Origin: Arthrobacter sp. MYb227
GTDB lineage: Bacteria > Actinomycetota > Actinomycetes > Actinomycetales > Micrococcaceae
Assembly (NCBI RefSeq): GCF_002975435.1
Contig: NZ_PCPT01000003.1
Coordinates: forward strand, 310,001-374,000
DNA: 64,000 nucleotides
Direction of reading: 5' to 3'
Both the position numbers and the translations under genes were made by a program. The notes under the pieces were generated by a model that saw only the letters and a program-made list of their open reading frames with translations, made no database searches and was not told the DNA's origin. The stretch's first letter is position 1; each line of letters starts with the position of its first letter. Below, piece by piece: positions 37,818-48,347 of this stretch.

Positions 37818-40499
37818 ATGAAATCGCAGGAAATTGCACGCCGGTGGGTCGACTACTTTGAGTCAAAGGGCCACACCGCGGTTCCCAGCGCCTCCTTGGT
37901 CTCCTCAGACCCCTCACTCTTGTTCACAGTTGCAGGTATGGTGCCGTTCATCCCGTACCTGACAGCCCGCGAAGAGGCCCCCTACACCCGCGCCACCTCG
38001 GTGCAGAAGTGCATTCGCACCGGTGATATCGAAGAAGTCGGTAAGACCGTACGACACGGCACCTTCTTCCAGATGGCCGGCAACTTCTCCTTCGGCGACT
38101 ATTTCAAGGAAGGCGCCATTTCCTACGCCTGGGAGCTGCTGACCAGTTCCCTTGAAGACGGCGGCTACGGCCTTGACCCACAGCGCCTGTGGATCACCGT
38201 CTTCCACGAGGACACCGAAGCACTGGAAATCTGGCGCGACAAGATCGGTATCCCGGCCGAACGCATTCAGAAGATGGGCATGGAGGACAACTACTGGTCC
38301 ACCGGCCAGCCCGGCCCGGCCGGCCCCTGCTCGGAGATCTTCTACGACCGCGGCCCGGAGTACGGCATCGAGGGCGGCCCGGAGGCCGACGACACCCGCT
38401 ACATCGAAATCTGGAACCTCGTGTTCATGCAGTACCAGCGTGGCGAGGGCACCGGCAAGGACAGCTTCGAAATCCTAGGCGAACTGCCCAAGAAGAATAT
38501 CGATACCGGCCTGGGCCTTGAGCGCCTTGCCATGATCCTGCAGGGTGTCGAGAACATGTACGAGACCGACCAGGTCCGTCCGGTACTCGACAAAGCAGCG
38601 GAGCTTGCCGGCAAGGCCTACACCTCCACCGAGGACCCAGCCGATCCAAACCACGCAAATGATGTGCGCATGCGCATGGTTGCGGACCACATCCGCTCCT
38701 CGCTGATGCTGATTTCCGATGGCGTTTCCCCGGGCAATGAGGGCCGCGGCTATGTGCTGCGCCGACTAATCCGTCGCGCCGTGCGTGCCATGCGCCTGAT
38801 GGGCGTGGAAACTGCCGTCCTTCCGGAGCTGCTTCCCGAGTCCCGCGACGCCATGAAGGGCGTCTACCCGATCGTCGAAACCGACTTCGCACGCATCTCG
38901 CGCATCGCCTACGCCGAGGAACGCGCGTTCCTGCGCACTATTGCCTCGGGCACCACCCGCTTGGAAGATGCACTGAAGGCTTCAAAGGCCAAGGGTGCAG
39001 CACTTTCCGGTGAAGACGCCTTCGCACTGCACGACACCTACGGCTTCCCGATCGATTTGACCTTGGAGATCGCCGCCGAGGCGGGCCTCGCTGTCGATGA
39101 GACCCAGTTCCGTACCCTGATGAACGAGCAGCGCACCCGCGCCCAGAAGGACGCCAAGGCCAAGAAGGCCGGCCACGCCGACCTAACCGTCTTCACCCAG
39201 CTGCACGATGCCGGAGATGTCATCTTCACCGGCTACGACGAGCTGACCAGCGAATCTACCGTGCGCGGCATCGTGCACAACGGTGCATTGGTTGAGGTCG
39301 CCGAACAGGGCCAGCAGATCGAACTGGTGCTCAACGCTACCCCGTTCTACGCCGAGGCAGGTGGCCAGGCGGGCGATGTTGGTTTGATCACCGGTGACGG
39401 TTTCGTGCTTGAGGTGCTCGATGTGCAGTCCCCAATCCGTGGACTCAACGTGCACCAGGCCATCGTCCGCGAGGGCGAATTACCGGCCAACGCCACGGTG
39501 CTGGCCGAGGTCGATCGCACCCGCCGTCTCTCCGGCGAACAAGCACACTCGGCAACCCACCTAGTGCACGCCGCGTTGCATGAGATTCTTGGCCCGGATG
39601 CGCTGCAGTCCGGTTCCTACAACAAGGCCGGCTACCTGCGCTTTGACTTCTCCTGGTCCGAGGCACTTTCCGCTGCTGCCCGCAACGAGATCGAAGAGGT
39701 AGTAAACCTCTCCATCCGCAATAACCATCAGGTGCTCACCAACGTGATGCCGCTGGCCGAGGCGCAGGCCGCCGGAGCCATGAGCCTCTTCGGCGAAAAG
39801 TACGGAAATACAGTACGCATGGTGGAGATCAACGGGGAATGGAGCCGTGAACTCTGCGGTGGCACCCACGTGGGCAACACCGCGCAGATCGGTTCGCTGA
39901 CCTTGTTGGGCGAAGCCTCCGTTGGTTCGGGTAACCGCCGCGTGGAGGCACTGGTCGGCATGGAGGCGTTCCGCCACGGCGCCGCCGAGCGCACCCTGGT
40001 CTCGGAGCTTTCCTCAATGTTCAAGGTTCCGGCCGCTCAGCTCAATGAGCGCATTAGCGAAACCGTTGCCAAGCTCAAGCAGGCCGAACGCGAGATTGAG
40101 AAGCTACGTACGGCACAGCTTGCGGCTCAGGCCGGCTCCCTGGTAGCCAAGGCCCAAGACCTCAACGGAGTTCGCGTGCTGGCACACGATACCGGTGAGG
40201 TTCCAAGCGCCGAGGCGCTGCGCACCCTGGCCTTGGATCTGCGTGATCGTTTGGGTTCGGAGGCCTCCACCGTCGCCCTAACCGGCGTGTCTAATGGCCG
40301 TCCGTTGGTGCTTGTGGCCACCAACGATGCGGCACGCGCCAAGGGCGTGAAGGCGGGAGCCTTGGTTCGCACCGCAGCCAAGATTCTTGGCGGCGGCGGC
40401 GGCGGCAAGGACGATGTTGCGCAGGGCGGTGGCCAGGATGCCACACAGATCCCCGCAGCGTTGCAGGCCATGAGCGCCGCGATCCAGGAGCTGTCATAA
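37818..40499 (+). CDS. alaS: Alanyl-tRNA synthetase
   Basis: Class-II synthetase of 893 residues: catalytic core (MKSQEIARRWVDYFESKGH, FFQMAGNFSFGDYFK), tRNA-recognition domain, editing domain with HSATHLVHAAL (HxxxH) and CGGTHVGN (CxxxH), and a C-terminal C-Ala domain with the Gly-rich GGGGGGKDDVAQGGG. All editing zinc ligands are present. A GAGG site precedes ATG 37818. It heads the alaS-ruvX run. Confidence 0.97.
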   Translation: MKSQEIARRWVDYFESKGHTAVPSASLVSSDPSLLFTVAGMVPFIPYLTAREEAPYTRATSVQKCIRTGDIEEVGKTVRHGTFFQMAGNFSFGDYFKEGAISYAWELLTSSLEDGGYGLDPQRLWITVFHEDTEALEIWRDKIGIPAERIQKMGMEDNYWSTGQPGPAGPCSEIFYDRGPEYGIEGGPEADDTRYIEIWNLVFMQYQRGEGTGKDSFEILGELPKKNIDTGLGLERLAMILQGVENMYETDQVRPVLDKAAELAGKAYTSTEDPADPNHANDVRMRMVADHIRSSLMLISDGVSPGNEGRGYVLRRLIRRAVRAMRLMGVETAVLPELLPESRDAMKGVYPIVETDFARISRIAYAEERAFLRTIASGTTRLEDALKASKAKGAALSGEDAFALHDTYGFPIDLTLEIAAEAGLAVDETQFRTLMNEQRTRAQKDAKAKKAGHADLTVFTQLHDAGDVIFTGYDELTSESTVRGIVHNGALVEVAEQGQQIELVLNATPFYAEAGGQAGDVGLITGDGFVLEVLDVQSPIRGLNVHQAIVREGELPANATVLAEVDRTRRLSGEQAHSATHLVHAALHEILGPDALQSGSYNKAGYLRFDFSWSEALSAAARNEIEEVVNLSIRNNHQVLTNVMPLAEAQAAGAMSLFGEKYGNTVRMVEINGEWSRELCGGTHVGNTAQIGSLTLLGEASVGSGNRRVEALVGMEAFRHGAAERTLVSELSSMFKVPAAQLNERISETVAKLKQAEREIEKLRTAQLAAQAGSLVAKAQDLNGVRVLAHDTGEVPSAEALRTLALDLRDRLGSEASTVALTGVSNGRPLVLVATNDAARAKGVKAGALVRTAAKILGGGGGGKDDVAQGGGQDATQIPAALQAMSAAIQELS

Positions 40500-40528
40500 C
40501 TTCGGAAACATACCCCACCCGCGGGGTC

Positions 40529-41017
40529 ATGCTGGGCGTCGACGTGGGCATGGCCCGCGTCGGCGTCGCGGCGTCCGATCCCGATGGCCTGCTTGCCACC
40601 CCGGTGAAGACGCTTAAACGCGATATCAAGAAGAACAGCGACATCTTTGTGCTGCTCAAGCTCGGTATCGAGCGCGATGTTAAGCAAATATTTGTTGGGC
40701 TCCCTCGGTCCATGTCCGGTGGTGAAACCGCCTCAACGCAGATGGCCCGGGATTATGCCGATGAATTGGCTAATCAACTAGTGACCGCCGGTCAGGAGCA
40801 CATCCAGGTGCGACTGGTCGATGAACGGTTGACAACTGTCAGTGCCCACCGTTCCCTACATCAAGCAGGTTTGGATGGACGCAAGCATCGTGCGGTCGTT
40901 GATCAGGCCGCCGCGGTAGAGATACTCCAACAAGTGCTCGAAATGCGACGGCACGGTCAACATGCCCCCGGTGAGCTAGTTACTCCGGGTAATCGCAAGT
41001 CTGGCGATGTATTCTAG
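40529..41017 (+). CDS. ruvX: Putative pre-16S rRNA nuclease / Holliday junction resolvase-like RuvX (YqgF)
   Basis: An RNase H-fold protein of 162 residues from ATG 40529: MLGVDVGMARVGVAASDPDG (first catalytic Asp), VGLPRSMSGGETAST, and VDERLTT with downstream Asp in VDQAAAVEIL. It lies 29 bases after alaS. The frame is open back to the alaS stop, but no standard start codon is available there, so the ATG is used even though family members usually have about ten more residues before this point. Confidence 0.9.
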   Translation: MLGVDVGMARVGVAASDPDGLLATPVKTLKRDIKKNSDIFVLLKLGIERDVKQIFVGLPRSMSGGETASTQMARDYADELANQLVTAGQEHIQVRLVDERLTTVSAHRSLHQAGLDGRKHRAVVDQAAAVEILQQVLEMRRHGQHAPGELVTPGNRKSGDVF

Positions 41018-41191
41018 GACTCGCAAGGCTGTCGCCAAAGACCCCCAAGGCGGCAGCAATCGTGCTACAAATGATCTGCTCGAACACTTAGAATCTTCTG
41101 AGATTCACTTCACGTTGCAGATAAGCTTCACAGGTGGGCCTTCGTCGTCCCCCGGCTACTACGTTGCCTTACGGGCAAGGGAGAACACCGC

Positions 41192-43609
41192 ATGACTAAC
41201 GAATCGTCTATCGATTCCACGCGCAAGGACCATGAGGTCTCACCTCGTCGTGCCGCACGCGAGGCACGCCGCAGAGCCGAAGCTCTGGCTCAAGGCTTGG
41301 AGGCGCCACTTCCGGGTAGTGATTCTGCCGATTCGGCTGCCTCGGCGTCCTCATCGTTAACCGCAGCTTCCGCGCCCTCGTCCGCAACGCCAGAAGAAGC
41401 CGCCGGTGAGCCACAAGCTAGTGCTAGCCAGCTCGAACACCTCGCCCCCGACGCTGTGCAATCGGCAGCCTCCGGTACTGCCGCATCGGCACCTGTACCA
41501 ACGCCGGAAGAATTAGCGACTCGCGAAAAGCGCAGTCGTTCCTTCGCCGCGGCGCAGCGTGCCAGCAGTGAAGGAGCCCTGCGTGCACGTCGGGAAGCCA
41601 TGGAAGCTCAGCGTGCCGCTGCCGAACGTGTGCGTGAGACACTTCGGGCAAATGCTGTTGGGCCACGCCGTGCGGCACGTGCCGCGTCGTCGTCAAGTGC
41701 GCTAACTCCTGCTTCAGCAACCGCTGATTCACACACAGCGCAGCCCACGACCCAGGTATCCTCGATCAAGGAATCTGTCACAAGTCCCGATAGCGCCACA
41801 CGAAACGTTGCCCCGACTTCTTCCGCAGCACCTTTTGACCAAAATGCCACGCCCGAAGATCACTTTAAGACTTCGACTAGCACTCCAACCACGGATCAGC
41901 TGTCCTCGGATGATCCGGTTCGGCAGCAGCTTCCTACTGCGCCGCCCCACGTGGTCCAGCCGGTACAGCCAATCCAGCCGCCGGTGCAGCAGCCAGAAAA
42001 GCAAATCCATCACGATGCTCTGGCCCAAGCAGAACCAAGAAATACTGCGCCTTCCGCTGCCATGCGAGCGCCAGATGGTTGGGATGCACGCGACCACGAG
42101 TCGATGAGCTTCAACGACATCCTCACGCATCCCATCGGCATTACATCCCGGCCGCAGGTATCCAGTGCGGAAACCACCGCGAGCGTCGCACCAAGCCCAA
42201 ACTCAGCCCCGGCTTCACAGCCGAGTCCCGAGGCGCTCACTCAGGACACCAGGGAGGCTATACCCGCTGGAGGCAACCCACAGGAACTTCCCGAGCCCTA
42301 CCCAGCAGAACTTGACCCGGCCACTGAGGCCTTCGAAACATTCCAAGGCCCCGATGCACTCGCCCAGGAAGCCGCCCAGCAATACGCTACGGAGCAGACC
42401 CACACCGACGTTGAGGCCGAACACGAATACTTTGAAGATGCCTACTATGCGCACGATGCTGCAGATCCGGTAGATCCGCAGGCACGCGAAAACCTCTTTA
42501 TCGCCGGCCCCACTCCCGATGATGCCCAGTTCGCTTCGGCACGCAAAACACGCAAACGTCGCCGCAACGGAGTCATGGCAGCGGTCATCGTGGGCTTTAT
42601 TGCGGTCATCGTCGCAGTGGTGCTGATCTTGCAGGGCGTTTTAGCCAAACTCAATCCCGCGGACTACCCGAGCCCCGGCGGCGATGCCGTAACTTTTGAG
42701 GTTAAATCCGGTTGGGGAACCAACCAGATCGGTAAAAACCTCGTGGCCCAGGACATCGTTGCCAGCGAAAAACTCTTTTCCGAGGCCGTGCAACTCGTAG
42801 AAACCGATAACCGTGAAATCCACCCGGGCACCTACGATCTGCGCAAACAAATGCCAGCCCTAGACGCGGCAACCATCCTGATTGGTGATGGTGCGCCAAA
42901 GGTCGGCTACGTGGCCATCAAACAAAACGTCCGTATGCCAGCGGTGCTTGAAGAAATCGCTAAGAGTTCAGGTCTGCCGCTGAAGGACCTGCAAAAACTT
43001 GCCAACGAGCCCAAGACCTTCGGGATTAAATCCGAGGCGAAAAACCTCGAAGGCTATCTGCACCCGGGGGAGTACCGTTTCCCCATCGATGCCGATGCCA
43101 AGACCGTGCTTCAAATGATGGTCGATGCAACCCAAAAATCGCTGAAGGATCAGGGGATTACCGATCCGACAGAAGGTTACCGCGCACTGAAAATCGCTTC
43201 AATCCTGCAGGCGGAAGCCCGCCCGAATGATTATGCGGTGGTTGCTGGAGCACTGGAAAACCGTTTGCACCCCAATAACACGGAGACAAATGGTCTGCTT
43301 CAGGTCGACTCGACGGTTATTTATGGGCTCAATCGCTACACGCTGCAGATTTCCAAGGCGGAAAAGGTTGATGCGGGTAACCCGTACAACTCCTACGTGC
43401 ATAAGGGCCTGCCGCCAACACCGATTGGCTCCCCGGGCGATTCGGCACTCAAGGCAGCAGCAAACCCCACGGCCAACGATTATTACTACTGGGTCACGGT
43501 GAACACCAATACTGGTGAAACCAAGTTCGCGAAAACCTACCGTGAGCACCTGGTGAATCAGAACGAATTCCGCGCCTGGTGCGCGGCGAATACGGATGTA
43601 TGTAAGTGA
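41192..43609 (+). CDS. mltG: Endolytic murein transglycosylase MltG with long cytoplasmic extension
   Basis: An inner-membrane lytic transglycosylase (YceG family) of 805 residues that cuts nascent glycan strands. Residues 1-450 are low-complexity Ala/Ser/Pro/Glu-rich. One membrane span (about 457-478) and then the extracytoplasmic YceG domain follow: LysM-like part, PGTYDLRK, LHPGEYRFP, and the catalytic region ILQAEARPNDYAVVAGALENRL, LQVDSTVIYG, GLPPTPIGSPG. The N-terminal extension exceeds the catalytic domain in length and may dock other division proteins (inference). The stop overlaps aroE (GTGA). Confidence 0.93.
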   Translation: MTNESSIDSTRKDHEVSPRRAAREARRRAEALAQGLEAPLPGSDSADSAASASSSLTAASAPSSATPEEAAGEPQASASQLEHLAPDAVQSAASGTAASAPVPTPEELATREKRSRSFAAAQRASSEGALRARREAMEAQRAAAERVRETLRANAVGPRRAARAASSSSALTPASATADSHTAQPTTQVSSIKESVTSPDSATRNVAPTSSAAPFDQNATPEDHFKTSTSTPTTDQLSSDDPVRQQLPTAPPHVVQPVQPIQPPVQQPEKQIHHDALAQAEPRNTAPSAAMRAPDGWDARDHESMSFNDILTHPIGITSRPQVSSAETTASVAPSPNSAPASQPSPEALTQDTREAIPAGGNPQELPEPYPAELDPATEAFETFQGPDALAQEAAQQYATEQTHTDVEAEHEYFEDAYYAHDAADPVDPQARENLFIAGPTPDDAQFASARKTRKRRRNGVMAAVIVGFIAVIVAVVLILQGVLAKLNPADYPSPGGDAVTFEVKSGWGTNQIGKNLVAQDIVASEKLFSEAVQLVETDNREIHPGTYDLRKQMPALDAATILIGDGAPKVGYVAIKQNVRMPAVLEEIAKSSGLPLKDLQKLANEPKTFGIKSEAKNLEGYLHPGEYRFPIDADAKTVLQMMVDATQKSLKDQGITDPTEGYRALKIASILQAEARPNDYAVVAGALENRLHPNNTETNGLLQVDSTVIYGLNRYTLQISKAEKVDAGNPYNSYVHKGLPPTPIGSPGDSALKAAANPTANDYYYWVTVNTNTGETKFAKTYREHLVNQNEFRAWCAANTDVCK

Positions 43610-44541
43610 CACAGTACGTAGTACCCTCCGATGCCCGCGCAGCCGTGCTCGGGCACCCGGTGGGCCATTCCCGTTCCCCGTTGCTGCACGCCGCAGCCTA
43701 CAAGGAACTGAATGTACCCATCGATTACACGGCAATCGATATCCTTCCGGAGCAGGCCGCTGACTTCGCACAGCGGCTACGCACCGAGCCCGGCTGGGTC
43801 GGTGTCTCGGTGACCATGCCGATGAAGGACGCGTTGATTCCCTACATTGACGAGCCCTCCGAGCGGGTCAAACGGCTCGGCGCACTAAACACCATCATGG
43901 TGCACCATAGTTCCACTGGGGTGCGCTTGGCCGCGGAAAATACCGATATCGACGGCATCGTGCGTGCCCTGGCCCTACCGCGCCCCACCCCGGGGGAACC
44001 AGGCCCGTTGCTTGGCATCCTGGGCAACGGCAATACCGCGCTTGCCGCCCTTGAAGCGTGCGCCCTGCTTGGTGCATCCCGCGTCGAGCTGCTGGTGCGC
44101 AACCCGCAGCGCGCCACCGAGGTGATCGCCTTGGCCCAGACCCTGGGGCTGGTGCTCAATGTACTTCCCTATACCGAGGGGGCACCGGTCCTGACGCACT
44201 GCGATGCCTTGATTTCCACGTTGCCCCCGCGCGCTGCAGATACCTGGCTGGATCCCTTGGGCCTGCCTGCGGCTTCGACGCCCCGGAGCTCCGCGGCCGC
44301 GATGACCAGCATTAAACCCGGGGCGATCCTCTTGGATGTTGCCTACGACCCCTGGCCATCGGCCTTGGCCACCGCGTGGGAAACCGCAGGCGGCTCCGTC
44401 GTCTCCGGCCTGAGCATGTTAGTGCATCAGGGTCTGGAACAGGTCAAACTTTTTTCACGAATTCAAGATGCCGACTGGGAGCACGTCACAAATGTGATGT
44501 GCGACGCAGTAGGCGTACCTAGGCCCTCTTCGGGCTCCTAG
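43606..44541 (+). CDS. aroE: Shikimate dehydrogenase
   Basis: A 311-residue NADP-dependent enzyme reducing 3-dehydroshikimate. [17 protein letters not shown] start, catalytic Lys in [12 protein letters not shown], Asn-Asp pair in [11 protein letters not shown], and a nucleotide-binding loop [10 protein letters not shown] in place of the classic GAGGA. GTG 43606 overlaps the mltG stop by four bases, so aroE is coupled to the cell-wall gene. Confidence 0.93.
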   Translation: MTQYVVPSDARAAVLGHPVGHSRSPLLHAAAYKELNVPIDYTAIDILPEQAADFAQRLRTEPGWVGVSVTMPMKDALIPYIDEPSERVKRLGALNTIMVHHSSTGVRLAAENTDIDGIVRALALPRPTPGEPGPLLGILGNGNTALAALEACALLGASRVELLVRNPQRATEVIALAQTLGLVLNVLPYTEGAPVLTHCDALISTLPPRAADTWLDPLGLPAASTPRSSAAAMTSIKPGAILLDVAYDPWPSALATAWETAGGSVVSGLSMLVHQGLEQVKLFSRIQDADWEHVTNVMCDAVGVPRPSSGS

Positions 44542-44561
44542 TCCATGGCAGGATGGAGTGC

Positions 44562-45764
44562 ATGTTGCGTTGGTTGACGGCGGGCGAATCACACGGCCCC
44601 GCATTAGTTGGAATTATTGAGGGACTGCCCGCGGGCATTTCCATCTCCTCACAGGATGTGCGCGATGCTCTTGCACGCCGCCGCCTCGGTTATGGCCGTG
44701 GCGCCCGCATGAAGTTTGAGCAGGATGAGGTCTCCTTCATCGGCGGCGTCCGCCACGGGCTCACCCAGGGTGGCCCGGTGGCCATCGAGGTCGGCAACAC
44801 CGAATGGCCCAAGTGGTCAAAGGTCATGAACCCCGATGAAGTTGATCCCGAAGAGCTGGCCTCGATGGCACGCAATGCGCCATTGACCCGCCCGCGTCCC
44901 GGACACGCGGACTTCACCGGCATGCAGAAGTATGGTTTTGACGATGCGCGCCCGGTGCTGGAGCGTGCTTCGGCCCGCGAAACTGCTGCCCGCGTGGCAC
45001 TGGGTTCGGTTGCGGCTAATTTCTTGGCCGAACTTGGCGTAGAGCTTGTCTCACACACCGTCTCGGTGGGTACAGTTTCTTCCCCGGAAGGCTCTGCCCT
45101 GCCACGGGCCTCCGACGTCGTGGCCCTCGATGCAGATCCACTGCGCTGCTTTGATGCACAGACGTCCTCCGCCATGGTCACCGAGGTCGACGCGGCCCAC
45201 AAGGAGGGCGAAACTCTCGGTGGCATCGTCGAGGTGCTGGCCTACAACCTGCCCCCGGGACTTGGTTCCTACGTGCACTGGGACCGCCGTCTTGACGCGC
45301 GCCTAGCCGGTGCGCTGATGGGCATCCAGGCCATCAAGGGTGTTGAGGTCGGCGACGGTTTCCTCACCGCATCCCGCCGTGGTTCGGCGGCGCACGATGA
45401 GATCGTGCGCGGGCAGGACGGCGTGATCGATCGCTCCGGCAATAAGGCAGGTGGCATCGAGGGCGGCATGAGCATTGGCGATGTGCTGCGCGTGCGTGCG
45501 GCCATGAAGCCGATTGCTACGGTCCCGCGCGCCCTGCGCACCATTGATACGGCCACCGGCGAAGGCACCACCGCACACCACCAGCGTTCGGATGTTTGTG
45601 CCGTTCCTGCCGCCGGCGTTGTCGCCGAGGCCATGGTTGCCCTGGTATTGGCCCAGGCCATGCTGGAGAAGTTCGGTGGCGATTCGGTCACCGAGGTCAA
45701 ACGCAACCTCACTACCTATCTAGATGCGATCCCCGAATCCCTGGACTCGGTACGTCGTTCATGA
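44562..45764 (+). CDS. aroC: Chorismate synthase
   Basis: A 400-residue FMN-dependent enzyme that converts EPSP to chorismate. [24 protein letters not shown] (landmark GESHGPAL), [35 protein letters not shown] and the [16 protein letters not shown] segment are all typical. ATG 44562 is preferred to ATG 44553 because GGATGGAG precedes it and the product then starts MLRWLTAGE as in relatives. The stop overlaps aroK as ATGA. Confidence 0.96.
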   Translation: MLRWLTAGESHGPALVGIIEGLPAGISISSQDVRDALARRRLGYGRGARMKFEQDEVSFIGGVRHGLTQGGPVAIEVGNTEWPKWSKVMNPDEVDPEELASMARNAPLTRPRPGHADFTGMQKYGFDDARPVLERASARETAARVALGSVAANFLAELGVELVSHTVSVGTVSSPEGSALPRASDVVALDADPLRCFDAQTSSAMVTEVDAAHKEGETLGGIVEVLAYNLPPGLGSYVHWDRRLDARLAGALMGIQAIKGVEVGDGFLTASRRGSAAHDEIVRGQDGVIDRSGNKAGGIEGGMSIGDVLRVRAAMKPIATVPRALRTIDTATGEGTTAHHQRSDVCAVPAAGVVAEAMVALVLAQAMLEKFGGDSVTEVKRNLTTYLDAIPESLDSVRRS

Positions 45765-46318
45765 GCCGTACGATCTTTTTGATCGGGCCCATGGCCAGCG
45801 GCAAATCCGCTGTTGGCGCACAATTGGCCCGGCAACTTGGGACAACCATGATCGATACCGATGAGTTGGTGGTTCAAGAACATGGAACCATCAAGGAGAT
45901 TTTCGCCGCAGGTGGCGAGCCAGCTTTCCGTGCCTTCGAGTCCGAAGCGTTGCGGCAGGCGGCCGCCGCAGGCGATAGTCGTGAAGCAACTCCGCCGCTG
46001 GTCATTGCCAGCGGCGGGGGAGCGGTACTCGCCCCGCACAACCGTGAGCTCCTTGCCACAGGGTTCACCGTGTACCTGTACATTGACGCGCAAACCGTTG
46101 CCAAACGCATTGCCGGAGATGTGGTGCGCCCGCTACTTGCCGGTGCCCCGGACGATACAACCCAGGAACCCTCGCCGTTAGAAACCTGGCAGAACATTTT
46201 CACAACGCGTACCCATATTTATGAGGGCTGTGCCGATCTCACGCTCGATGTGCGCACCCAAAACCCCGCCGAAATCGCGGAGGCAATCATCACCGCCTAC
46301 CGTGATGCCGGACACTGA
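45761..46318 (+). CDS. aroK: Shikimate kinase
   Basis: P-loop kinase of 185 residues that phosphorylates shikimate. Walker [19 protein letters not shown] (shikimate-binding Asp), the [10 protein letters not shown] loop with Arg, and [11 protein letters not shown]. The lid region LLAGAPDD is recognisable, with a short insertion after it. ATG 45761 overlaps the aroC stop. Confidence 0.95.
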   Translation: MSRTIFLIGPMASGKSAVGAQLARQLGTTMIDTDELVVQEHGTIKEIFAAGGEPAFRAFESEALRQAAAAGDSREATPPLVIASGGGAVLAPHNRELLATGFTVYLYIDAQTVAKRIAGDVVRPLLAGAPDDTTQEPSPLETWQNIFTTRTHIYEGCADLTLDVRTQNPAEIAEAIITAYRDAGH

Positions 46319-46337
46319 AACACCCTTTAGCGTGCCC

Positions 46338-46420
46338 AAACGCGTAGGCTTAAAGCCGGTGACCCGGAAAACTCCCGGGCTCAACGGCTAAAAGTCACCC
46401 GGATTTGGGAGACGCGTTTT
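46338..46420 (+). other. Nested stem structure between aroK and aroB
   Basis: Three nested or adjacent pairings can be read: AAACGCGT (46338-46345) with ACGCGTTT (46412-46419); GGCTTAAAGCC hairpin (46347-46357); and GGTGAC (46358-46363) with GTCACC (46394-46399) enclosing CCGG/CCGG. The 3' arm ends in TTTT. It may be a terminator after aroK or a regulatory leader for aroB. Confidence 0.45.
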
Positions 46421-46496
46421 CAATCACGCACCGGACCCTTCGCTCGTACGCGGGCCTAAGGTTTATGTGCGCTACGCAGCACTTGGAGGACCAACG

Positions 46497-47588
46497 ATGA
46501 ACCCCGCGCCCACAACGATCCACGTCACAGGATCGGCCCCGGCCGAGAATTACGATGTCATCGTCGGCAACGGTCTGCTCGCGCAGCTACCAGCCCTGCT
46601 TGGCGAACGCGTCAAGCGCGTCATGGTCATCCACCCCCGTGCCCTGCGCACCACCGGGGATACCGTCAAGGAAGATTTGACCGCAGCCGGTTACGCATCG
46701 TTCTCCGCTGAAATTCCCGATGCGGAAGAGGGCAAGCACATTCAGGTTGCCGCTTTCTGCTGGCAGGTGCTGGGACAGAACGACTTCACCCGCTCCGATG
46801 CCATCGTGGCAGTGGGTGGCGGAGCCGTCACCGACCTCGCAGGATTTGTTGCAGCAACCTGGTTGCGCGGCGTGAAGGTCATCCACATCCCCACCTCGCT
46901 GTTGGGCATGGTCGATGCCTCAGTCGGTGGCAAGACCGGAATCAACACTGCCGAGGGCAAGAACCTCGTCGGTGCCTTCCACCCACCGGCCGGGGTCCTA
47001 GTTGATCTCGATGCACTTTCCACGCTTCCCAAGAATGAACTTGTCACCGGCATGGCCGAGGTCGTCAAGTGCGGCTTCATTGCCGATGAACGCATTCTTG
47101 AACTCATTGAAGAAGACACCGCCGATGCTATTACCCCCGGTTCGGCCCGCCTGCGCGAGCTCATCGAGCGTGCCATCGCGGTCAAGGCAAAGGTCGTCTC
47201 GGCGGACCTGCGTGAAAACGGTCAGCGTGAATTCCTGAATTACGGTCACACCCTGGCCCACTCGATCGAGTTGGCCGAACGCTACTCCATGCGGCACGGC
47301 GCAGCAGTATCCATCGGCTTGGCCTTTGCCGCAGAACTGGGCCGCAGCGTGGGCCGCACCAGTGATGAGGTTGCAGACCGCCACATTTCAATCCTGAAGT
47401 CCCTCGGACTACCCACCAGCTACCGTGGAGATCGCTGGAAGTCACTGCTCGATGGCATGCGCCGCGATAAGAAGACCCGCGGAGACCTACTGCGCTTTGT
47501 AGTGCTCGATGATATTGGCAGCCCACGCATGCTCGATGTCCCAGATACTTCCCTCTTGTTCGCCGCCTACCAGGAGATTGCCGAATGA
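46497..47588 (+). CDS. aroB: 3-Dehydroquinate synthase
   Basis: NAD- and metal-dependent enzyme of 363 residues for the second shikimate step. VGGGAVTDLAGFVAATWLRG, GMVDASVGGKTGINT, EVVKCGFI, and metal-binding NYGHTLAHSIE. ATG 46497 is chosen because TTGGAGGA (46483-46490) lies just upstream; an earlier in-frame GTG at 46467 overlaps that site. The stop overlaps the next gene as ATGA. Confidence 0.96.
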   Translation: MNPAPTTIHVTGSAPAENYDVIVGNGLLAQLPALLGERVKRVMVIHPRALRTTGDTVKEDLTAAGYASFSAEIPDAEEGKHIQVAAFCWQVLGQNDFTRSDAIVAVGGGAVTDLAGFVAATWLRGVKVIHIPTSLLGMVDASVGGKTGINTAEGKNLVGAFHPPAGVLVDLDALSTLPKNELVTGMAEVVKCGFIADERILELIEEDTADAITPGSARLRELIERAIAVKAKVVSADLRENGQREFLNYGHTLAHSIELAERYSMRHGAAVSIGLAFAAELGRSVGRTSDEVADRHISILKSLGLPTSYRGDRWKSLLDGMRRDKKTRGDLLRFVVLDDIGSPRMLDVPDTSLLFAAYQEIAE

Positions 47589-48301
47589 TCGCCCAGGAAA
47601 TGACACAGAACATCACCACTTCATCGCACGAATCCGGTCAGGCCGCGACGGAAACCCAGCAACCGGACACCGCACAGCATGCCAGCACCGGTAGCCTCAC
47701 ACATACTCAGGCGTTGTTGCAGATCCCCGCGGCAGGCATCCCGGGCAAGGCAACACACAATATTGAAACCGGTATTCCGGGTGTGAGTTTTGACCTGCAC
47801 ACCATGAGCCAGCTCATTACCGATGAAGCATTGGCCGACGAAACACTTGCAAATGGCACGGCAACCGATCAGGTAGTGGTCCTTTTGGCCCGCCGTCAGC
47901 TGCGTGCAGCAGGCGAACTTATTGCCGAGACTCGCTTCAATGAGCCGCAGAACTTCGCCATGCGCGTGCTTGACACCTCGTTGACTCGCGCCGCGGGAGA
48001 TCCCAAGCGTGCGGCAAACCGCCTGCGTGCCATGCTCACCGAGTTCAACGGCACCACGCACGAGGCGATCTTGCAGCAGCACCTGGGCATGGCCTACGTG
48101 GAAAGCGGTGACCTGCGCGCCGCGGCAACTCGCTTCCGCAAGGCCCTTGACCTGCGTATTGCTCAGGGCACCGATGATCGGTTGATCGATTCCTCACGTC
48201 GATGCCTCGAGGCGCTGAGTGCACGCATCGCAACCTTGGCACCGACCACTGCCGAACTTCCACTGGTTGACGAAGCCCGGCCGGGCAACATCGATAAGTA
48301 A
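47585..48301 (+). CDS. TPR-like protein coupled to aroB
   Basis: A 238-residue soluble protein. The first 90 residues are low-complexity. The rest is helical with TPR-like repeats: ARRQLRAAGELIAETRF, and LGMAYVESGDLRAAATRFRKALDLR (landmark GMAYVESGDLRAAATRF). No enzyme motif or signal peptide. The ATG overlaps the aroB stop by four bases, implying co-translation, yet nothing links it biochemically to the shikimate pathway. In related genomes the aroB-efp gap is often occupied by aroQ or a peptidase. I do not recognise a named family. Confidence 0.72.
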   Translation: MIAQEMTQNITTSSHESGQAATETQQPDTAQHASTGSLTHTQALLQIPAAGIPGKATHNIETGIPGVSFDLHTMSQLITDEALADETLANGTATDQVVVLLARRQLRAAGELIAETRFNEPQNFAMRVLDTSLTRAAGDPKRAANRLRAMLTEFNGTTHEAILQQHLGMAYVESGDLRAAATRFRKALDLRIAQGTDDRLIDSSRRCLEALSARIATLAPTTAELPLVDEARPGNIDK

Positions 48302-48347
48302 AGTAGCTACACAAGCACTATCCTTGTGGTAGACGTAAAACTTTGAT

